Shown here: piece by piece, positions 1 to 11,437 of the stretch | Position numbering within the stretch: position 1 is the stretch's first letter | How the letters are laid out: every line of letters starts with the position of its first letter | Origin: an uncultured Collinsella sp. | GTDB lineage: Bacteria > Actinomycetota > Coriobacteriia > Coriobacteriales > Coriobacteriaceae | Reading direction: 5' to 3' | Assembly: GCA_900548365.1 (NCBI GenBank) | Contig: URKM01000009.1 | Coordinates: 1-57,047, forward strand | DNA length: 57,047 nucleotides | Notes under the pieces: model-generated | What the model was told of the DNA's origin: nothing | The model's input: the letters and a program-made list of their open reading frames with translations, nothing else | Database searches by the model: none | Program-made: the position numbers and the translations under genes

Positions 1-1406
<1,406 letters not shown>

Positions 1407-1734
1407 ACGGATTTCCTTCCTCCGAGGCGAACGTCGCAACAGGTGCGTGTGCCTGGCCGGGGCCGATGCGCGCAAGCGCGACCGAAAAGCCCGGCCCAGC
1501 GCAGAGGCAGCAGAATGCAAACGAAACAACGCTCAGCTCGGGTGGTACTGCATCGCCTCATAACTGGTCGATAGGATAGCACACCTATAGGATTGTTATC
1601 CTGTCACCCGGCAATGAACACGAGGGGCGAAATCCGCGAACCAAACGGATCCGACAACGGCGGCAAGCTGGAAGCGACGCGCCGCCGTCCCTGCGAAGCC
1701 CTAGCGAGACCGGACGGCACGCGTCAGTCCGCGT
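1407..1734 (-). other. valS upstream region and likely promoter
   Basis: No gene is supported between the clpX terminator and valS. The only AT-rich patch is 1571-1605. It contains the direct repeat ATAGGAT (1571-1577 and 1587-1593) and, read toward valS, several TATCCT/TATAGG candidates for a -10 element, with GTGACA as a possible -35. This would leave an untranslated leader of about 150 bases before valS. Which -10 is used cannot be decided by eye. Confidence 0.4.
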
Positions 1735-1775
1735 CGAAATAAACAGCCCGCCCGCGGAAATGACGCGGACGGGCC
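1735..1775 (-). terminator. Rho-independent terminator after clpX
   Basis: Read leftward, GCCCGTCCGCG and CGCGGGCGGGC form an 11-pair stem with one G-T pair and a 7-base loop. A T-rich tail (TGTTTATTT) follows. It lies about 40 bases past the clpX stop and ends the tig-clpP-clpX transcription unit. Confidence 0.8.
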
Positions 1776-1816
1776 GTGATGTCGATACACGTTGGCAATG
1801 CCTGCAGGTGAACGCG

Positions 1817-3261
<1,445 letters not shown>

Positions 3262-3262
<1 letters not shown>

Positions 3263-3888
3263 TACTCGTTGCTCGCTTTCGCCGCGTCGACGCGGGAGGA
3301 GACGATACGGTCGACCAAGCCGTACTCCAAAGCAGCCTGCGCGCGCATATAGTTATCGCGTTCGGTATCAGCCTGGACCTTCTCGAAGGGCTGACCGGTG
3401 GCATCGGACAGGATCTGGTTGAGGGTCGCACGGGTCTCGCGAATCTCGCGGGCAGCGATCTCGATCTCGGTCTGCTGGCCGGACGCGCCGCCGCTCGGCT
3501 GGTGAATCATCACCATGGAATTGGGCAGGCAGAAACGCTTGCCCTTGGCCCCGCAGCTCAAGAGCACGGCGGCCATGGAGGCGGCCATGCCCACGCAGAT
3601 GGTGGAGACCTGCGGCTTGATATAGTTCATGGTGTCGAGGATGGCCAGGCCTGAGTAGACCTCGCCGCCCGGGGAATTGATATAGAGGGAGATGTCCTTC
3701 TCGGCGTCCTGGCTCTCCAGATGGAGTAGCTGGGCGATCACGAGGTTCGCGGTCACCGAGTTGATCTCCTCGCCCAGGAAGATGATGCGGTCGTTCAGCA
3801 GACGAGAATAGATATCGTAGCTGCGCTCGCCGCGCGGAGTCTGCTCGATGACATACGGCACAAGAGCGGAATCGATCCTAGATAGCAT
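3262..3888 (-). CDS. clpP: ClpP, serine protease subunit of ClpXP
   Basis: Forms the barrel-shaped proteolytic chamber that works with ClpX. The 208-residue product carries the catalytic triad with canonical spacing: Ser104 in VGMAASMAA, His129 in MIHQPSGG, and Asp178. I chose the ATG at 3888 (MLSRIDS) because AAAGGAG lies at the right distance. A TTG five codons upstream would place the ribosome site inside the coding sequence. It sits between tig and clpX on the same strand. The 165-base upstream gap carries a large inverted repeat (3920-3966), so clpP may be expressed apart from tig. Nothing in the protein looks atypical. Confidence 0.97.
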
Positions 3889-3919
3889 GTCCTCTCCTTT
3901 CAAGCACGGATAAGATAGA

Positions 3920-3966
3920 CGTACGGTGCCCGATCGCGCGTCACGCAGTCATCGAAGCACCGTACG
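3920..3966. repeat. Inverted repeat in the clpP upstream region
   Basis: CGTACGGTGC (3920-3929) and GCACCGTACG (3957-3966) are perfect 10-base arms. Inside them CGAT and ATCG can pair again, so the element can fold as a nested hairpin. It lies about 30 bases upstream of the clpP ATG, in the probable leader. A candidate -10 (TATCAT in the clpP direction) lies just upstream near 3990. The hairpin is not followed by a T tract, so it does not look like a terminator. Confidence 0.6.
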
Positions 3967-4053
3967 GAACGATCCGGGGGTCACCCGGTATGATAGTTTA
4001 CCCTCATCGAGGATGAACGTATGCAGCGAAATGCGCTACAGGTCGAATAGGAG

Positions 4054-5346
4054 CTACTCGGCGTCCTGCTCGGCTGCCTTGGCGTACTCATCGACCTCGG
4101 TGACGAGGGCGTTCTCGACGAGCCAGTCAACAGCCTTGGAGCGGCGGATGGAGTCGCGGACGGCGGGCATGCGGCCCTCGGCCAGGAAGGCTGCCTTGGA
4201 AGCGGCGACGTCCTCGATGCCGGCGCTCTTGAACTCGTTGTCGACGTCCTCCTCGGTGACCTCGATCTTGAGCTCGCGGGCGAGCGCGTCGAGCGCGAGG
4301 GACTCACGGGCGACGTCGTTGGCCTGCTGGCGCAGGTCGGCGATGAACGCCTCGGAGGTAAGGCCGTTCGCGGACAGCCAGGTGTCGAGCGTCATGCCGC
4401 GGGCGGACAGGTTCTGCAGGAAGTTCTGGCCGAGCTCGGAGAAGACGGACTGCTCGTAGTCGGCGTCCATCTCGTCGAGCTCCAGGCGCTCGGCGAGCTT
4501 CGAGACGGCGCGGCTCTCCTTAAGGGAGGGAAGCTTGGAGTTCTTATCAGCCTCGATCTCGAGCTTGATGGCGTCGCGCATGGCCTCGATGCTCTCGAAG
4601 CCGAAGGACTCCTTGACGAACTCGTCGGTGAGCTCGGGGGTCTTGCGCTCCTTGACAACCTTGACGGTGACCTTGACGGCGGCCTCCTCGGCGCCCTCGG
4701 GCGTCCAGGAGATCTCCTTCTCCTCGCCGGCGTTCATGCCGGCGAGACCGGCCTCGAAGGCCTCGGGCAGGGACAGGGAGCCCATGGGATACATGCGGCC
4801 CTCGCCGGAAAGAGCCTCGGCGTTCTTGACGTTCTCGATGTCGAGGGTCACGTAATCGCCATCGGCGACGGCGCGCTCGACGTCCTCGAACGTGGAGTGA
4901 TAGCCCATGAGCATCTCGACCTGGGAGTCGATCTCGGCCTCGGTGACCTCGGCGGGCGGCATCTCGATGGACACAGCCTCATAAGAGGACAGGACGGGCG
5001 TCGGACGAAGGGTGAACTCGACGGTGTAGGTGTAGTCGGTGCCATCCTGGGCAAGATCGATGTTCTCGTAGTTGCCCTCCTTCAGCGGGACGATGTCCAG
5101 CTCGTTGAGGACGGCGCCCTCGTTGGAGCCGATGAGCTCGTTGGTGGCCTGGGCGCGAACAGCCTCGGAGCCGAGCGCGCTGTCGATGACGGCGCGGGGA
5201 GCCTTGCCGGGGCGGAAGCCCGGGAAGCGATACTGCTTGGCAACGGCCTTGTAGGCCTTCTTGATAGCGGCATCGACATCGGCCGCGGGAATGGTGACAG
5301 TAGCGGTAAGCTTGGCGTCCTTCACGTCGGAAGCAGAGATGTTCAA
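4054..5346 (-). CDS. tig: Trigger factor, ribosome-associated chaperone and prolyl isomerase
   Basis: Binds the ribosome exit tunnel and protects nascent chains. The N-terminal ribosome-binding domain has the signature FRPGKAPRAVID near residue 45. The FKBP-like isomerase domain follows (about 150-240), then a long helical C-terminal domain ending in acidic residues. Length is 430 residues, normal for the family. The start is a TTG at 5346: GAGGAGG lies four to five bases before it, and the protein then aligns from its first residues with the usual N-terminus (short lead, then TVTIPAADVDAAI). It heads the tig-clpP-clpX order and lies 76 bases downstream of tRNA-Leu on the same strand. Confidence 0.96.
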   Translation of the reverse strand: MNISASDVKDAKLTATVTIPAADVDAAIKKAYKAVAKQYRFPGFRPGKAPRAVIDSALGSEAVRAQATNELIGSNEGAVLNELDIVPLKEGNYENIDLAQDGTDYTYTVEFTLRPTPVLSSYEAVSIEMPPAEVTEAEIDSQVEMLMGYHSTFEDVERAVADGDYVTLDIENVKNAEALSGEGRMYPMGSLSLPEAFEAGLAGMNAGEEKEISWTPEGAEEAAVKVTVKVVKERKTPELTDEFVKESFGFESIEAMRDAIKLEIEADKNSKLPSLKESRAVSKLAERLELDEMDADYEQSVFSELGQNFLQNLSARGMTLDTWLSANGLTSEAFIADLRQQANDVARESLALDALARELKIEVTEEDVDNEFKSAGIEDVAASKAAFLAEGRMPAVRDSIRRSKAVDWLVENALVTEVDEYAKAAEQDAE

Positions 5347-5421
5347 CGTTCCTCCTCAAATACCATCGGCGTTTACGGGGTGCCGATCTACCCAATTGAC
5401 GACAAAACAGCTGATGCACGA

Positions 5422-5505
5422 TGGTGCGGGCGAAAGGACTCGAACCTTCACGGGAATCCCACTGGAACCTAAACCCAGCGCGTCTACCAATTCCGCCACG
5501 CCCGC
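5422..5505 (-). tRNA. tRNA-Leu (anticodon UAG)
   Basis: An 84-base cloverleaf with acceptor arms GCGGGCG and CGCCCGC, discriminator A and an encoded CCA end. The anticodon stem-loop CTGGG-TTTAGGT-TCCAG gives UAG, which reads CUA leucine codons. A class II variable arm is present and the T loop is GGTTCGAGTCC. It lies upstream of tig on the same strand and may share a transcript with it. Confidence 0.95.
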
Positions 5506-5690
5506 GCACAGTGCAGCAACCTGAACATGATAGCAGATAGACAATGAGCGGGCATCCTCAGAATTGCCGCAGCGCCCACGAGCACGCGGCGTCCATAGAT
5601 TGCTCCGGGGCACCGCGACATGCAGCCACCCCGCATCGGGCGGCCCGGCGCAGCGCGCGCTCCGCGCGGACGGCGCCCCTTTCCCCGCTC

Positions 5691-5728
5691 GAACGAAAAA
5701 GCGCGCCCGGAGCTGCGTCCGGGCGCGC
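5691..5728 (-). terminator. Terminator after gdhA
   Basis: GCGCGCCCGG (5701-5710) and CCGGGCGCGC (5719-5728) form a perfect 10-pair stem with an 8-base loop. Read leftward it is followed by TTTTT. It lies 36 bases past the gdhA stop. Confidence 0.92.
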
Positions 5729-5763
5729 GAATCGCGAGATAACCCGATGGGCGGGTTCGTTCG

Positions 5764-7119
5764 CTACACGATTCCCTGGGCCATCATGGCGTCAGCCACC
5801 TTCTTGAAGCCGGCGATATTCGCGCCGACCATGTAGTTGCCCTCGAAGCCGTACTCGCGCGCGGCGTCGTCGCAGGCGTGGTAGATCCCGCGCATGATGG
5901 TCTCCAGCTTGCCGTCGACCTCCTCGAACGTCCAGGAGAGGTGCTCGGCGTTCTGGCTCATCTCGAGACCGGACGTCGCGACGCCGCCCGCGTTCGCCGC
6001 CTTGCCGGGCATGAACGCCACGCCGTGCTCGATGAGGTACTCGGTCGCCTCCGTCGTGGTGGGCATGTTGGCGCCCTCGCCGACGACCTTGCACCCGTTG
6101 GCCACGAGCGCGCGGGCATCCTCGAGCAGCAGGGTGTTCTCGCGCGCGCAGGGCAGAGCGATATCGCACGGAAGCCGCCAGACGCCGCGGCCGTCGCCCT
6201 CATGCCAAACCGCCGTGTCGCTCGCCTCGGCATACATCGCCAGGCTCACGCCGCGATCGTTGCCGGAGCGCTTCTTGTTGTAGATGTCCTCGAGAATCTT
6301 GTAATCGATGCCCGCCTGGTCCTCGATCCAGCCCTTGGTATCGGAAGCAGCGATGACCTTGCCTCCCAGCTGGGCGACCTTCTGGATGGCGTAGATGGCG
6401 ACGTTGCCCGAGCCGTGCACGACGACGGTCTTGCCCGCGAAGGAATCGCCGTGGCATGCGAGATACTCGTCGACGAAGTACGCGAGGCCGTAACCGGTGG
6501 CCTCGGTGCGCGCGAGCGATCCGCCGAACGAAAGGCCCTTGCCCGTGAGCACGCCGGTCCATTCGTTCCTCAGGCGCTTGTACTGGCCGAATAGGTACGC
6601 GACCTCGCGGCCGCCCACGCCCAGGTCGCCCGCCGGCACATCGGTGTTGGGGCCGATATGGCGATAGAGCTCGTTCATGAAGGACTGGCAGAACCGCATG
6701 ATCTCGTTATTCGACTTGCCCTTGGGATCGAAGTCGGCTCCACCCTTGCCGCCGCCCATGGGCAGCGTGGTAAGGCTGTTCTTGAAGGTCTGCTCGAAAC
6801 CGAGGAACTTGAGCATGCCGAGCGTCACCGTGGGGTTGAAACGCAGGCCGCCCTTGTAGGGGCCGATCGCGCTGTTGTACTCGACGCGATAACCGCGGTT
6901 CACATGGCAGACCCCGGCGTCGTCGACCCAGGGGACGCGGAACATGATGACGCGCTCGGGTTCGACGAGACGCTCGAGAAGGCCCGCCTGCTCGTAAGCG
7001 GGCTCGCTATCGACGACGGGAGCGATGGAGGTCAGCACCTCGTCGGCGGCCTGGATGAATTCAGGCTGATCGGCATAGCGCTCGTGCAGTTCCTCGATAA
7101 CTCGCTTGGTATAGCTCAT
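5764..7119 (-). CDS. gdhA: NADP-type glutamate dehydrogenase
   Basis: Interconverts 2-oxoglutarate plus ammonia and glutamate, normally the ammonia-assimilating direction for this hexameric class. The 451-residue length fits the small hexameric enzymes. Visible motifs are GPYKGGLRFNP, with the substrate-binding lysine, and LPMGGGKGGADFDPKGKS, with the catalytic lysine region. The Rossmann fold follows (VVVHGSGNVAIYA). The ATG at 7119 follows AAGGAG at six bases. It is a single-gene unit with its own terminator. Upstream it faces the divergent tRNA-Pro/Gly operon, about 200 bases away. Confidence 0.96.
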   Translation of the reverse strand: MSYTKRVIEELHERYADQPEFIQAADEVLTSIAPVVDSEPAYEQAGLLERLVEPERVIMFRVPWVDDAGVCHVNRGYRVEYNSAIGPYKGGLRFNPTVTLGMLKFLGFEQTFKNSLTTLPMGGGKGGADFDPKGKSNNEIMRFCQSFMNELYRHIGPNTDVPAGDLGVGGREVAYLFGQYKRLRNEWTGVLTGKGLSFGGSLARTEATGYGLAYFVDEYLACHGDSFAGKTVVVHGSGNVAIYAIQKVAQLGGKVIAASDTKGWIEDQAGIDYKILEDIYNKKRSGNDRGVSLAMYAEASDTAVWHEGDGRGVWRLPCDIALPCARENTLLLEDARALVANGCKVVGEGANMPTTTEATEYLIEHGVAFMPGKAANAGGVATSGLEMSQNAEHLSWTFEEVDGKLETIMRGIYHACDDAAREYGFEGNYMVGANIAGFKKVADAMMAQGIV

Positions 7120-7272
7120 AGAATCTCCTTATGACGTAACCGGCCGCGCATAACGACCGCGCAACGGAGCCTATCATAGATCACGCCGCCACTTCATCCT
7201 ATCGACCGCCCAGCTTGAAACGCAGCCGCAACGAATATGCAAAAAGAACGTCATAGAATCCAAACGCGACCG

Positions 7273-7301
7273 TTGCCCTCGCGTTGAATTAGCTATATAC
7301 T
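7273..7301 (+). promoter_or_regulatory. Promoter of the tRNA-Pro/tRNA-Gly operon
   Basis: TTGCCC (7273-7278), a 17-base spacer and TATACT (7296-7301) form a near-consensus housekeeping promoter. Transcription would start a few bases before the mature tRNA-Pro 5' end at 7316. Confidence 0.85.
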
Positions 7302-7315
7302 CTTCCAACGGACGT

Positions 7316-7392
7316 CGGGACGTGGCGCAGCTTGGTAGCGCGCCTGCTTTGGGAGCAGGATGTCGCAGGTTCAAATCCTGTCGTCCCGACCA
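7316..7392 (+). tRNA. tRNA-Pro (anticodon UGG)
   Basis: A 77-base cloverleaf with acceptor arms CGGGACG and CGTCCCG, discriminator A and encoded CCA. The anticodon loop TTTGGGA gives UGG. It is six bases upstream of tRNA-Gly in the same operon. Confidence 0.96.
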
Positions 7393-7398
7393 TATCTT

Positions 7399-7472
7399 GC
7401 GGGCGTAGTTCAATGGTAGAACCCCAGCCTTCCAAGCTGATGACGCGGGTTCGATTCCCGTCGCCCGCTCCA
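7399..7472 (+). tRNA. tRNA-Gly (anticodon UCC)
   Basis: A 74-base cloverleaf with acceptor arms GCGGGCG and CGCCCGC, discriminator T and encoded CCA. The anticodon stem-loop CAGC-CTTCCAA-GCTG gives UCC. A strong terminator follows directly. Confidence 0.96.
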
Positions 7473-7480
7473 GAACCTTC

Positions 7481-7513
7481 AAGCCCGGTTCCGTTACGGA
7501 ACCGGGCTTTTTT
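7481..7513 (+). terminator. Terminator of the tRNA operon
   Basis: A perfect 13-pair stem (AAGCCCGGTTCCG and CGGAACCGGGCTT) with a three-base loop is followed by a run of six T. It closes the tRNA-Pro/Gly unit. Confidence 0.95.
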
Positions 7514-7563
7514 CTGCCGATAGCGCAGGCGCCCGAAGTCGCGCACGGGACCGCACCGCCCAT

Positions 7564-7585
7564 TAGGTCGCGAGAGCGCGACCTA
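7564..7585. terminator. Hairpin across the modC stop codon
   Basis: TAGGTCGCG and CGCGACCTA pair perfectly around the tetraloop AGAG, and the right arm contains the modC stop. No T run follows in the modC direction, so this may be a weak terminator or a 3' end stabiliser. Confidence 0.45.
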
Positions 7586-8653
7586 TCGGCTCACCATCAA
7601 GATCTTGCTGGCATCGAAATGCAGCCGAAGCACCTCCCCCTCCTGCGGGAGCTCGGATGCCGGGACGTCCACCGTCCCCATCTTCCATGAAAGACGGCTC
7701 AAGCCGTCCTCCCGCGGAGGATCGAGCAGCACGAGGCGCTCGAAGCGCGAATCGCTCACGCGTGCGACACGCAGCTCGAAGCTGTTGCGCCCCGGCTTCC
7801 CGCGGTTGTCGAGGTGGATGTGGTTCGCCCGGACACCCAGGTACGCGACGTCATCGGGAACGGGCGCCCCCACGTCGAACACCATGCCCCAGTCGAGCGC
7901 CTCGACGGAGGTCGGACCCGCCTTGCGCGCCCGGCTCGTGTTCTTGCAGCCCGTAAGCCGCAGGGCTGCCAGGGTGCGGGGCCTCTTCACGACCTCGTCA
8001 ACCGGATCATCCTCCTCCACGCGCCCATTATGGAGCACGCAGATGCGGTCGCAGAGGCGGCACGCCTCGTCGATATCGTGGCTCACATACAAGACGGTGG
8101 CGTCGATCACGGAGAACAGGTCGAGTAGGTTCTGCTCGAGCGCGCTCTTCAAGAACGAGTCGAGCGCCGAGAACGGTTCGTCGAACATGTAGATGCCCGG
8201 CTGCGCCGCTATCATGCGCGCCAGCGCCACGCGCTGCTGCTGTCCGCCGGACAGCTGGGACGGATAGCGCTCGGCATACCCCGCCATGCCGAATATCGAC
8301 AGATATCTGCGCGCAAGCTCGCCGCGCTCTCTACGGGATACCGCGCCCGCGTACCCCGCCAGGACGTTCTCCCCTGCCGTGAAATGGGGGAACAGCTGGT
8401 AGCTTTGAAAGAGCAGCGCGCATTTTCGCTGCTGGGGAGTGAGGTTGATGCCGCGCTCCGAATCGTAGAACACCGTCCCGTTGACGACGATGCGCCCCTC
8501 ATCGGGCGTTTCGACGCCCGCGATGCAGCGGAGGGTGCAGCTCTTCCCGCAACCCGATGCCCCCAGCAGCGCGACGCGCTCAGAGCCGGCTTCAAGCCGA
8601 ACGTCCAAGGCGAAGCCATCGTACGATTTTCGAATATCGACCGTCAGCGACAT
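7583..8653 (-). CDS. modC: Molybdate ABC transporter ATPase ModC
   Basis: ATP-binding subunit that powers molybdate import through ModB. The 356-residue product has Walker A GASGCGKS near residue 33, the signature LSGGQQQR, Walker B IYMFDEP and the switch histidine in VSHD. About 130 residues after the ATPase form a C-terminal accessory domain, as expected for the TOBE-type regulatory domain of ModC. The start is the ATG at 8653, which has GGAGG seven bases upstream. An upstream in-frame ATG at 8680 would leave that site inside the gene. It overlaps the modB stop by ten bases, so coupling is likely. The specific molybdate assignment rests on the modA-modB-mogA-moeA context. Confidence 0.88.
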   Translation of the reverse strand: MSLTVDIRKSYDGFALDVRLEAGSERVALLGASGCGKSCTLRCIAGVETPDEGRIVVNGTVFYDSERGINLTPQQRKCALLFQSYQLFPHFTAGENVLAGYAGAVSRRERGELARRYLSIFGMAGYAERYPSQLSGGQQQRVALARMIAAQPGIYMFDEPFSALDSFLKSALEQNLLDLFSVIDATVLYVSHDIDEACRLCDRICVLHNGRVEEDDPVDEVVKRPRTLAALRLTGCKNTSRARKAGPTSVEALDWGMVFDVGAPVPDDVAYLGVRANHIHLDNRGKPGRNSFELRVARVSDSRFERLVLLDPPREDGLSRLSWKMGTVDVPASELPQEGEVLRLHFDASKILMVSR

Positions 8654-10233
8654 GGACACTCCTCCGAAGACGATGCGCACCCGAGCAGCCCCCGCAGCGC
8701 TTCGCGGTCGATGCGCAGGGCATCGCCGCCGGCAGCTTCGTCGTCATCCAGGAAGGCCGCGGCGACCTGCGGCTCGCGGCCAGGCCCCCGGGCGCCCGGA
8801 CGGCGCCGCAGGCGGGGTCGGGACCGTCGAAACGCTTGGGAACGAGATGTGTAGACGTTGATCAACACGATGACGAGGAAGCTGAACGCGATCACCACCG
8901 CGACCCAGAAAAGTGCGACGCCCGTGTTCCCGCCCATCCATTCGAAATAGATGGCGATGGGTATGGTCTGCGTCACGCCCGCGTAGTTTCCGGCGAAGAA
9001 CAGCGTGCATCCGAACTCCCCCATCGCGCGTGCGAACGCGAGCACCACGCCGGCGGCTATGGAGGGCCAGGAAAGCGGCATCATGAGGGATCGGAAGATC
9101 CGCCACTCCGACCATCCGAGCGTGCGCGCGGCATCGAGCATGGTCGAATCAAGCGCCTCGAAGGCCCCCAGCGCCGTTCGGTATACCAGGGGAAACGAAA
9201 CGACGATAGCGGAGATGACCGCCGCCTGCCAGGTGAACACCAACGAGATGCCGTGCTCGATGAGCCAGCGGCCCACCCACGTGGACCTGCCGAACAGCAT
9301 CAGCAGGAGAAAGCCGCATACGGTGGGGGGAAGCACCATCGGGATGGTGAACAGCGAATCCAGCGCTCCCTTCCACCTGACCGACGTCCCCATCGTCTTC
9401 CACGCCGCGAGCAGCCCGAGCACACCGGAGACGGCGAGCGCCGCGCCGGCGGTCTTGATGGATACCCAAAGCGGGCGGTAGTCGATATTCGAGAAGAACG
9501 CCCGGATACCCTCGAGCCAAGGGGCGTCGACCGCCGCCTCGAGGTCGTCCGCGGGGAGCAGCCGCGCATCGATGGCCCACAGCGCGCCGTCGCCCAGGTC
9601 GAGATCGCTCGACTCCCCATCTTTCGCCATGCCGTCCCCGCCGCGCACGGCCGCGTCGATGACCGCGTAGCGCTCGCCGTCGGAACCCGGGACGATGAAG
9701 CGGTAGCGGTAATCCCCCTGCACGTATTCATCCTCGGTGGTAACGACCCAGGGGACCTCGGCCTCGGACAGCGGCGCCCCTCCCATCGAGTTGTCCTCGT
9801 CGAGGTCGCACAGCATGGAGGCGAGCTGCTCGCACCGGTCCGCGTCAGCGGGGTCGAACCCCGCCGCCAGCGCCGCATCCCCATCGACATGAACAAGGAC
9901 GCAGGCGGAGGTGCGGAGCAGCACGAGGTTCGATTGGGGCAGCAAGGGGTAGCGATATCCCTCGGGCTGGCCCTCCATGGCGCGGGCGGTGCCCTTCGCG
10001 TTGCGCTCGAACCCATCGATTCCGAACGGGGCATCCCGGGATGCGTCCCCATCAACCGATACGGAATCGAGCACCGTGGGCCCGCTCGGATCGATGGCCT
10101 CGGCGCGCGCCGCGGACGGGAGCCCGACCGCCAACGCCGCCGCGAACCCGAAGGCGGCCAGGGCGAGCACGACGAAGCGGGCCCAATGCACCGACCGGCC
10201 CGAAGCGCTCCCCCGCCGATTCCCAGATTCCAT
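8644..10233 (-). CDS. modB: Molybdate ABC permease ModB with a large extracytoplasmic N-terminal domain
   Basis: Membrane channel of the molybdate importer. The true permease covers only about residues 255-462. It has the EAA-type loop (LDAARTLGWSEWRIFRSLMMPLS) that contacts ModC, and GEFG typical of ModB. Before it lies a signal-anchor-like helix (about 18-45) and some 200 residues (47-250) that should face outward. This stretch is acidic, has three cysteines, and matches no family I recognise. After the last helix comes an Arg-rich tail ending in a Cys-rich CASSSEECPC. Usual ModB length is about 220-280, against 529 here. I start at the ATG at 10233; an in-frame ATG at 10251 is equally possible. 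The ribosome site is weak in both cases. Confidence 0.85.
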   Translation of the reverse strand: MESGNRRGSASGRSVHWARFVVLALAAFGFAAALAVGLPSAARAEAIDPSGPTVLDSVSVDGDASRDAPFGIDGFERNAKGTARAMEGQPEGYRYPLLPQSNLVLLRTSACVLVHVDGDAALAAGFDPADADRCEQLASMLCDLDEDNSMGGAPLSEAEVPWVVTTEDEYVQGDYRYRFIVPGSDGERYAVIDAAVRGGDGMAKDGESSDLDLGDGALWAIDARLLPADDLEAAVDAPWLEGIRAFFSNIDYRPLWVSIKTAGAALAVSGVLGLLAAWKTMGTSVRWKGALDSLFTIPMVLPPTVCGFLLLMLFGRSTWVGRWLIEHGISLVFTWQAAVISAIVVSFPLVYRTALGAFEALDSTMLDAARTLGWSEWRIFRSLMMPLSWPSIAAGVVLAFARAMGEFGCTLFFAGNYAGVTQTIPIAIYFEWMGGNTGVALFWVAVVIAFSFLVIVLINVYTSRSQAFRRSRPRLRRRPGARGPGREPQVAAAFLDDDEAAGGDALRIDREALRGLLGCASSSEECPCR

Positions 10234-10276
10234 ATCCCATACCCCGATCATTCGCCCATCGCATCCCGATGCACAA

Positions 10277-10302
10277 GGGCGGCCCCCTGCGGAAGGCCGC
10301 CC
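10277..10302. repeat. Hairpin between modA and modB
   Basis: GGGCGGCC (10277-10284) and GGCCGCCC (10295-10302) form a perfect 8-pair stem with a 10-base loop. It sits in the roughly 190-base gap between modA and modB. There is no T tract. It could damp read-through or protect the modA message end. Confidence 0.5.
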
Positions 10303-10426
10303 CACAAGACTACTACAACCCTGCTTTCGATCCCGGAAACACCCGGCTGCGGCAGGCCCGATCCCCGGCGAATGCCAAACGGCTGCGCGACCAGCCGGCA
10401 AGGAGGCGACCGGCGCCGGCACACGG

Positions 10427-11296
10427 CTACTCGGCGAGCTCGAAGCCGTATTTCGCCCAAACCTTCTGGGCGTCCTTGTTCGCGAGGCAGAACTCGAGGA
10501 ACTTCTCCGCCTCCTCCGTATGGGCGCTCGCCGTGGCGACCGCCCCGGGATACACGATCGGCTTGTGGGATTCCTCAGGGCAGACGAACGCCTCCTCGAT
10601 GCCGTCGTAGCGATAGATATCCGAGCTATAGACGAACCCGACGAGACAGTCCCCGGTGGAAACGTACTTCGCAGCCGTGCCGACCTTATCCGCCAGGGCG
10701 ATCTTATCGGCGATGGCGGAGCCGTATTCACCGTCGACGCCCTCGGCGTTGGAATACAGGCCGACCGAGGCAAGGGCCTGGTTGGCGTACTTTCCCGCGG
10801 GCACGGTGGCGGCGTCGCCGATGGCGATGCGCCCGTCCAGGTTCCGGACGTCATCGATCGACGTCAGCGCGACATCGGAGCCTTCGGCCTTCGCGATGAC
10901 GAGGTCGTTCACGAACATGTCCCGACACGTCGCGTCGTTCACGAGCTCCGCGGAGAGGGCGTCCTCCATCGTCCCGGTCGACGCGGTGATGAGCGCGTCG
11001 ACCTGGGCGCCCGCGCACATCTGCTCGACCAGGTCGCCGGAGGCCTTGAACTGCGTATCCGCGAAGGTCACGCCGGTCTGCTCGGTATAGAGCCTCTGAA
11101 CCTCGGGCAGGGCCTTCTCCAACGAGTTCGCGGCGAAGACCTGGAGCTCGACGGCCTCGCGCGGGGAGGAGCCGCCGTTGCCGGCGCTGCCGGAATCAGC
11201 GGGAGCGCTCGAGCAGGCGGCAAGCGACCCTGCAAGGGCGAACGATGCGCACAGGGCGATCAGCCCGCGGCGAGAATACAGGTGAGGTGCAGACAT
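10427..11296 (-). CDS. modA: Molybdate-binding lipoprotein ModA
   Basis: Captures molybdate outside the membrane and hands it to ModB. The 289-residue protein has a lipoprotein signal peptide with lipobox LAAC, so Cys28 would be lipidated. The mature part reads like the ModA/type II binding fold: VFAANSLEKALPEVQRLY at its start, the conserved SGDLVEQM segment, and VYPGAVA near the C-terminus. The ATG at 11296 follows AAAGGAG at seven bases. It is first in the mod genes, 141 bases after mogA. The upstream gap is AT-rich around 11340-11370 and holds TACAAT, so modA may have its own promoter. Confidence 0.93.
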   Translation of the reverse strand: MSAPHLYSRRGLIALCASFALAGSLAACSSAPADSGSAGNGGSSPREAVELQVFAANSLEKALPEVQRLYTEQTGVTFADTQFKASGDLVEQMCAGAQVDALITASTGTMEDALSAELVNDATCRDMFVNDLVIAKAEGSDVALTSIDDVRNLDGRIAIGDAATVPAGKYANQALASVGLYSNAEGVDGEYGSAIADKIALADKVGTAAKYVSTGDCLVGFVYSSDIYRYDGIEEAFVCPEESHKPIVYPGAVATASAHTEEAEKFLEFCLANKDAQKVWAKYGFELAE

Positions 11297-11437
11297 GGAA
11301 AAGCTCCTTTCTCAAAACCACCGCGCAATCATGCGGCGAAAACATTGTACTGATTTGAGAATAATAGCGTATGAACAAACGGTACCCATCGGGGTCGCCG
11401 AACGCCGGGAGCAGAGCCGCCGCCCCGTGGACGCACC

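Noticed and set aside
1530..1550. T-box-like GGGTGGTACTGC in front of valS
   Set aside because: It matches the T-box consensus at 11 of 12 positions but lies on the strand opposite to valS, with no rightward gene or terminator after it. The valS leader is also too short for a usual T-box.
7316..7472. tRNA genes as an integration site for a mobile island
   Set aside because: No integrase, no repeated tRNA 3' end downstream, and the next genes are ordinary mod genes.
8557..10899. Rightward 780-codon open frame over modB
   Set aside because: Antisense to modC, modB and modA; composition is Arg/Pro/Gly-rich noise and it crosses real gene borders.
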